From JAYEIA01 sp964472505 (GTDB lineage Bacteria; Bacteroidota; Bacteroidia; Bacteroidales; JAADGE01), in contig CAYYQW010000015.1 of assembly GCA_964472505.1 (NCBI GenBank), forward strand, positions 1-63,675: a stretch of DNA of 63,675 nt. Reading direction: 5' to 3'. Shown one piece after another: positions 59,240 through 63,675 of this stretch. Under the pieces are notes generated by a model. The model did not search any database and had not been told where the DNA came from. It was given only the letters and a program-made list of their open reading frames with translations. Position 1 is the first letter of the stretch; the number at the start of each line of letters is the position of its first letter. The translations under genes and the position numbers were made by a program.

Positions 59240-60484
59240 TTGAACTTTATATTCTTTACGGCCAAGCGCATAGGGCCTACGAGCAAGAAAAAAAACAAAA
59301 TGTCGAATACTGCGCTGCATATTGCCGGCAGCGCAGTATCGCTCGGCCTTGCCGTAATGATTATTGCCGTGGCTGTTGTTACGGGATACAAAAAAGAAAT
59401 CTATCGGAAAATCATGGGTTTTGAGTCGCATATTACGGTTACAAACCGCAGTATGAACCTCACTTATGAAACAAAACCCTTTAATAAAAACTTTGCCGAT
59501 TCAATTGATCGTTCAAAATATCCGGCCATAAAAAATATACAAGCATTTGCCACCAAACCGGCCATAATCAGTCAAAATGAAGAAATAGAAGGCGTGATAC
59601 TCAAAGGTATCGGGCCGAATTATGACACAAAATTTATAGAAGAACATCTTGAAGAAGGAAAACTTTTGGATGCAAAGGCAGACAAACGCTCCAACCAAAC
59701 CGTGATTTCTCGTAAACTGGCGAATCTTTTACAAGTAGATGTTGGGGACAAAATGAACTTTTTTTTCATACAAGACCCGCCGCGTGTGCGCTCGTTCGAA
59801 ATATCCGGAATTTTCAATACCGGTGTGCAAACCATTGATGCAGCTTTTGCGATTTGTGATATCAGGCACATCCAACGACTAAACGCCTGGGAAGAAAATA
59901 TGGTCGGAGGAATAGAAATTCAGGCAACAAGCCATACAGCCATTGACAATCTTACCGAGCAACTGAGGGAAGAATTCTCCGGCTTCATCACCGAAGACGG
60001 CAACATGCTCCAAATAAACAGCTTTAAAGACAACAACCCCATGATTGTCCAGTGGCTGGCTCTCACCGATATCAATGTAGAAATTATATTGGTACTGATG
60101 ATAGTGGTTGCGGTTTTTAATATGATATCCGGCCTTCTGATAATTATTTTGGAGCGTACCTCAATGATTGGCATCCTGAAAGCTATGGGAGCTGCTGACA
60201 GCCAAATTAAAAAAATATTTATTATAAACGGTGCTCAACTGATTTTCAGAGGTATGATTTGGGGAAACATTATCGGTATCGGCTTATTACTCATCCAAAA
60301 GTACGGAGAACTGATTCCGCTTGACCCGGCAATTTATTATGTAGATACCGTTCCCGTGCAACTTAATATTCTGCATATTCTTTTGCTAAATGCCGGCACG
60401 GCAGCCGTTACTATCGTATCATTATTTTTGCCGACCCTTATAATCAGCAAAATAAGCCCCTCGAAAACCATAAAGTTTAATTAA
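59240..60484 (+). CDS. LolE/FtsX-like ABC transporter permease
   Basis: No ATG is available at the expected N-terminus. TTG at 59240 (reading LNFIFFTAKRI, as in relatives that start M-N-L-x-x-F-I-A-K-R-I) has the Shine-Dalgarno AAGGAA 4 nt upstream and is preferred, giving 414 residues. One helix sits near residue 35-55 (AVSLGLAVMIIAVAVVTGYK). A periplasmic MacB-like domain follows, then three C-terminal helices with the FtsX block MIVVAVFNMISGLLIIILER and the TSMIGILKAMGA loop. Such permeases extract lipoproteins or other envelope cargo. The ATPase is not in the window. Confidence 0.82.
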   Translation: MNFIFFTAKRIGPTSKKKNKMSNTALHIAGSAVSLGLAVMIIAVAVVTGYKKEIYRKIMGFESHITVTNRSMNLTYETKPFNKNFADSIDRSKYPAIKNIQAFATKPAIISQNEEIEGVILKGIGPNYDTKFIEEHLEEGKLLDAKADKRSNQTVISRKLANLLQVDVGDKMNFFFIQDPPRVRSFEISGIFNTGVQTIDAAFAICDIRHIQRLNAWEENMVGGIEIQATSHTAIDNLTEQLREEFSGFITEDGNMLQINSFKDNNPMIVQWLALTDINVEIILVLMIVVAVFNMISGLLIIILERTSMIGILKAMGAADSQIKKIFIINGAQLIFRGMIWGNIIGIGLLLIQKYGELIPLDPAIYYVDTVPVQLNILHILLLNAGTAAVTIVSLFLPTLIISKISPSKTIKFN

Positions 60485-60566
60485 CAGCCTTCAAAAAGAA
60501 CAAACAATACGCTGTAAATCAAAGATAAAACCATATTTACTTAAATCAAAAGAAAACTTATTTAAA

Positions 60567-61196
60567 ATGCCCGCACTTAATATAAACTGCATAAAAAAAC
60601 GGATTGATAAGCACTCCCAAAGCGGATTGCCGGGCATTAGCGCACACAAAAAAATGGCACCGCCCGAACGCATAAACAGTAATTACACGCCCGAGCCAAA
60701 GAATGCTCCGGAAAGTGCCGTGTTAATCCTTTTGTATGAAGACGAACAAGGCTTGCAACTGCCTTTAATAAAACGCAGCCATAACGGCAGTGTGCATTCC
60801 GGCCAAATTGGATTGCCCGGCGGAAAAACAGAACCGGCAGATCCGGACCATATTTACACCGCTTTGCGCGAAACCGAAGAAGAAATCGGTGTAAAAATAA
60901 ATAAACAGGATGTGGTAGGGGAGCTGTCGCCGCTTTATATCCCGGTCAGCAATTTTATTGTTCGCCCGGTGGTTGCTTATTTCCCCGAAAAGCCCGTATT
61001 CAAACTAAATCCGGCAGAAGTCGATGAAATTCACACCATTTCTTTAGATGATTTTCTGAAAACAGATATCACAATAAAAAAACTTAAGCTGCAAAACCGG
61101 CCTGTGGATATTCCGTTTTTCTGCATCGGAAAAACAGAAATATGGGGAGCAACTGCCATGATAATCAGTGAACTGAAAGATATTTTAACAAATTGA
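60567..61196 (+). CDS. Nudix hydrolase, CoA-diphosphatase-like
   Basis: The 209-residue protein has HSGQIGLPGGKTEPADPDHI and ALRETEEEIGV, completing the Nudix box at about 85-109 (G-x5-E-x7-R-E-x-x-E-E-x-G). The S-G-Q-I-x-x-P-G-G lead-in is the NUDT7/CoAse signature, and ADPDHIYTALRE follows the same spacing. It would hydrolyse CoA or a related nucleotide diphosphate. Its stop codon TGA (61194-61196) is formed inside the terminal inverted repeat of the adjacent MITE-like element. Confidence 0.85.
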   Translation: MPALNINCIKKRIDKHSQSGLPGISAHKKMAPPERINSNYTPEPKNAPESAVLILLYEDEQGLQLPLIKRSHNGSVHSGQIGLPGGKTEPADPDHIYTALRETEEEIGVKINKQDVVGELSPLYIPVSNFIVRPVVAYFPEKPVFKLNPAEVDEIHTISLDDFLKTDITIKKLKLQNRPVDIPFFCIGKTEIWGATAMIISELKDILTN

Positions 61197-61410
61197 ATTA
61201 GGCACATGAGTAATATCAAAATTAAAGTTACAGCATGTCGCTAAATATGTGGTTCCCCCTTAGAAAAGGGGGACAGGGGGATTGATTGATGCAAAAATGT
61301 AAGTAAAATCAGATTTAGTAGCTTGCATTTTGATATTTCTAATTATTGCAGCTTTTGTAACATCTGCATATCAACAAGTTACCTGTATTAGTAAAGTGCC
61401 TAATTCAATT
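61191..61410. repeat. 220-bp MITE-like element, perfect 15-bp inverted termini
   Basis: AATTGAATTAGGCAC at 61191-61205 is the exact reverse complement of 61396-61410. Inside is a CCCCCTTAGAAAAGGGGG palindrome at about 61255-61272 followed by ACAGGGGGATTG. A diverged relative lies at 62281-62514. The left end overlaps the Nudix stop codon; no coding capacity exists inside. Confidence 0.75.
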
Positions 61411-61413
61411 AAC

Positions 61414-61442
61414 AAAAAAAGCTGCTTCGTAAACGAAGCAGC
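61414..61442 (-). terminator. Rho-independent terminator of the receiver-protein gene
   Basis: On the minus strand the stem GCTGCTTCG/CGAAGCAGC with loop TTTA (61421-61442) is followed by seven T (A-run at 61414-61420). It is 26 nt downstream of the response-regulator stop. Confidence 0.9.
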
Positions 61443-61468
61443 TCGAAAAAAATAGTTTACAAACAGTT

Positions 61469-61882
61469 TCACAGTTTTTTCTTTTTCTTTACGCTTGATT
61501 TTTCCAACACATCTTTCAATAGTTTGTCTAATCGGTCTAAAGAAAAAGGTTTTTCTATGACACCGTCAAACCCTTCTCCCTCGTACGTTTGATCGAGTTC
61601 TAAAGCGAGATCCTTGCCTGTCATAGCTACTACGGGGGTCGCATTTGTAGGATAACCCGTATTTCTGCGAATGTGTTCAACGGTTTCAAAACCGTCCAAC
61701 AGCGGCATTTGTAAATCTAACAGAATAACATCAAAATCCGACTTTTTTAAAGCAAAGATAACATCAAATCCGTTTTCGGCAGTTTCATAATCATAACCGA
61801 GCGCACTCAATATATCCGCCATTATTTTTCTGGCCGGCTCAAAATCTTCTGCTACTAATATTTTTTTCTTCTTATTACCCAT
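61469..61882 (-). CDS. Single-domain response regulator (receiver protein)
   Basis: From ATG 61882 (MGNKKKKILVAEDFEPARKI) the protein has 137 residues and consists of one REC domain; the longer non-ATG reading is rejected. Acidic pocket E12-D13, phosphoacceptor D56 in DVILLDLQMPLLDG, T88 (VVAMTGKD) and K111 in IEKPFSL are all present. The end is a lysine run (SSVKKKKKL). With no output domain it may work like CheY/Spo0F or as part of a phosphorelay. No histidine kinase is adjacent. A strong terminator follows. Confidence 0.9.
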   Translation of the reverse strand: MGNKKKKILVAEDFEPARKIMADILSALGYDYETAENGFDVIFALKKSDFDVILLDLQMPLLDGFETVEHIRRNTGYPTNATPVVAMTGKDLALELDQTYEGEGFDGVIEKPFSLDRLDKLLKDVLEKSSVKKKKKL

Positions 61883-62280
61883 GATTAAATTTATTTCAAC
61901 AATAGCTATGCATATACTGTGCCGAAACCTGCAATGTCTTATTCTCATTACTTTACATTCTGTTTACGTATTTATACTTATTGCTTATTTAAGTTTACGA
62001 TAAGGTATTTTAATTTCTTTATAATTAATTGTGAATAGGCGGATTACGAGCAATTCGTATTTTTTTGATATTTTTTTTCAACAGGCAAAGCGAATATTAT
62101 TTTGAGCTGCTAAAGTTAGCTTATCAGTTTTGCTGTGCTGACCTAACAGGGCACCTAAAGGACTCCGAAACCTGCCGAATTTTTATTTGCAGTATTCTCG
62201 GGATAGTTATACTTTGCAGTTATTTGCTTTCTTAAATCCGACAATTCTTTTTAAAAACCCATACCGGACAGACACTTTAT
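61883..62280. other. 398-bp intergenic region
   Basis: This is the region upstream of the receiver gene up to the second MITE-like element. It is AT-rich; I see no reading frame with protein-like features, no RNA gene and no clear TANNTTTG box on either strand. Confidence 0.4.
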
Positions 62281-62514
62281 TATATTAATTGAATTAGGCG
62301 CATGAATAATAGAAACTGTTTTATTACACCCAAGCATTTATCACCGGCTTCGACAAGCTCAGCCTCCGAACACTTCCGTAGGCTGAGCTTGCCGAAGCCG
62401 GTATATCAAAACCGAGTGTGGTTCCGTTTGCCGAGGCGGTCATCAGTAAATATACGCGGCACTTGGGACTGAAGAAGTTATAAGTATTAGTTATCCGTCT
62501 AATTCAATATATTA
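62281..62514. repeat. 234-bp MITE-like element related to that at 61191
   Basis: The left end reads TATATTAATTGAATTAGGC and the right end reads TTAATATATTGAATTAGAC on the other strand. The first inner bases (GCATGAATAATA) resemble those of the 61191 element (ACATGAGTAATA). It encloses a long hairpin (62344-62401). Confidence 0.65.
62344..62401. repeat. 22-bp stem hairpin (GCTTCGACAAGCTCAGCC type)
   Basis: CCGGCTTCGACAAGCTCAGC at 62344-62363 (plus CT) pairs with 62380-62401 with one mismatch and a 14-nt loop. The core is a dispersed palindrome found widely in bacterial intergenic DNA. It is nested in the second MITE-like element. Confidence 0.8.
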
Positions 62515-62798
62515 ATTTGAAATCATGCCTTCCTGTTTTATACTATTTTGTTTTGAAAATTATATAAATTAGTCGCCGTTTATCTCAATGGTTCGTTAAA
62601 CTTTGGCAAAGTTCTCACATATCATGTATTTTGGATTCCGTTAAATCCTACTCATGCGAATTTTGGTGAGAATTGTGAAACCATGTGTAATTCCTATTGG
62701 TTGGGATAATTTATGTGTGAATCATTTAACGAAGCTGTATTCCCGGTTGTAATTAGATTATAGTCAGTTAATATAGCTCCTTTGAACTAAGCATTAAT

Positions 62799-63647
62799 AT
62801 GAAATATTTATTCGTAATAGTTTTCAGTGTATTTCTTTTAAATTCTTATGCTCAGAATACAGAGTCTTTTTCAATTTTAGATTCAGTTTCTAAGCAGCCC
62901 ATTCCTTTTGTAAAAGTTATCGTTGAGGATAAAGGAAAAGGTACATATAGTAATGAAAAGGGAATCGTAAAACTTGAAGGTTTATCAAATAATGAGGTAC
63001 TTTTAATTAACCATGTGGGTTATAATAAAATGAGTATTCAAGTAAGAAACATTGAAAATCAAAAACCTATACTGTTGTCTCAGAAAACCTACAAAATGGA
63101 TGAAGTCATAATAACGGCATCAAAATATAATGAAAAATATGTCGGTTACGCAAAGGAAAAATCAAACGGAACTTGGGGAACTGCCATTGAAGGCACAGAA
63201 CTATGTGTGCTTGTTAAGCCAAAGAAAACAAACAGCGCATTTATAAGAGAAATAATTTTAAGAACTAAAAATCATAGTAATAATAATCCTTTAATACGAG
63301 TTCATTTGTATAAAAATGACAAGGGGAAACCGGGAGAGCAAATAATCTTAAAAGATAATGTTCGAAGGGTTAAAGATAAAAAACTTATAAAATTTGATAT
63401 AGAAAAACAGCACATTAAATTACCCGAAAGCGGGCTTTTTGTATCAGCGGAGTGGGTGGGTACATATGATAAGAACAGGAAAAGAATTCAAGAAGATTTA
63501 TATGGCTATAGCCTGAAGTTCAAGTCAAGAAGGAGGTCAATCAGGAATTATCCGCCGGCATTTTCGAGAGATTGGGATGTCTGGAATAAAGCTCCTACCG
63601 GTCTTTACCCTTTATTTGGCTTAAAAATAATTGAACGGAAGGAGTAA
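62799..63647 (+). CDS. CarboxypepD_reg-like exported protein
   Basis: The 282-residue protein has a signal peptide (MKYLFVIVFSVFLLNSYA, cleavage near AQN) and then a carboxypeptidase regulatory-like beta domain. The latter includes SILDSVSKQPIPFVKVIVED, GTYSNEKGIVKLEGLSNN, LLINHVGYNKMSIQVR and the ending YKMDEVIITASK, which is the pattern seen in TonB-linked proteins. The second half (about 120-282) has another beta-rich region I do not recognise (LVKPKKTNSAFIREIILRTK). It is an envelope protein of unknown role. The ATG at 62799 has no clear promoter box upstream. Confidence 0.78.
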   Translation: MKYLFVIVFSVFLLNSYAQNTESFSILDSVSKQPIPFVKVIVEDKGKGTYSNEKGIVKLEGLSNNEVLLINHVGYNKMSIQVRNIENQKPILLSQKTYKMDEVIITASKYNEKYVGYAKEKSNGTWGTAIEGTELCVLVKPKKTNSAFIREIILRTKNHSNNNPLIRVHLYKNDKGKPGEQIILKDNVRRVKDKKLIKFDIEKQHIKLPESGLFVSAEWVGTYDKNRKRIQEDLYGYSLKFKSRRRSIRNYPPAFSRDWDVWNKAPTGLYPLFGLKIIERKE

Positions 63648-63675
63648 TGAAACAAAACCCTACGAGATTTTATAA
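63647..63675 (+). CDS. Start of an unidentified downstream gene (truncated by window end)
   Basis: ATG at 63647 overlaps the previous stop by one base (TAATG). It is preceded by the strong Shine-Dalgarno GGAAGGAG 2 nt upstream. Only nine complete codons are visible (MKQNPTRFY). It is probably an operon partner of the CarboxypepD_reg-like gene. No family can be named. Confidence 0.5.

Noticed and set aside
1..63675. tRNA, rRNA or riboswitch genes
   Set aside because: No cloverleaf, rRNA core sequence or recognisable riboswitch was found by eye in the intergenic regions; a covariance-model scan would be decisive.

Overview
The window looks like a chromosome segment of an anaerobic or facultative member of the Bacteroidota. 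The evidence is low to moderate GC, several promoter-like boxes of the Bacteroidota type (TTTG about 20 nt upstream of TANNTTTG), typical families of the phylum (DUF1573 lipoprotein, peptidase M64, CarboxypepD_reg-like protein, Fic partner of an XRE regulator) and a HydABC-type [FeFe]-hydrogenase. No rRNA, tRNA or CRISPR array was seen. All calls come from reading the sequence; no database search was run.

Layout. 1-2630 (minus): hydC, hydB and the first codons of hydA, a diaphorase/hydrogenase module. 2631-9320: an accessory strip with a PD-(D/E)XK (Rpn-like) nuclease, a broken XRE regulator, a Fic protein, a secreted M64 peptidase, an alpha/beta hydrolase and several small repeats bounded by inverted termini. 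9324-54426: about 45 kb of minus-strand genes forming one surface-polysaccharide locus. 54553-63675: housekeeping and mixed genes (TPR membrane protein, GNAT, STAS-like protein, DUF1573 lipoprotein, aminotransferase, LolE/FtsX-like permease, Nudix hydrolase, receiver protein, CarboxypepD_reg-like protein), separated by terminators and two related MITE-like elements.

The polysaccharide locus carries an initiating polyprenyl-phosphate sugar transferase, two Wzx-type flippases, one Wzy/ligase-type protein, about seven glycosyltransferases, two tandem large membrane proteins of GT-C appearance and four sulfotransferase-like genes. It also carries most of two nonulosonic acid pathways: legionaminic-type (PtmE-like, LegC, LegH, LegG, LegI, LegF) and pseudaminic-type (PseB, PseC, NeuD-like acyltransferase, PseI, PseF). 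No PseG, no PseH of the usual GNAT type and no typical LegB are visible. The expected product is a sulfated, nonulosonate-decorated glycan.

Four non-glycan cargo modules sit between these sugar genes in the same orientation: an EcoRV-like restriction-modification pair, a four-helix-bundle (23S IVS-type) protein gene enclosed by inverted arrays of GTCATT/AATGAC, a KilA-N protein gene, and an AlbA_2/ATPase-HTH gene. The last is flanked by a second, decayed copy of the 3' end of legH. A decayed copy of the pseI 3' end also lies just downstream of pseI, and a 23-codon gene stub follows legC. These scars suggest repeated modular exchange in the locus. The two most interesting signals are the IVS-protein element with stem-forming flanks and the AlbA_2 gene flanked by duplicated legH tails.
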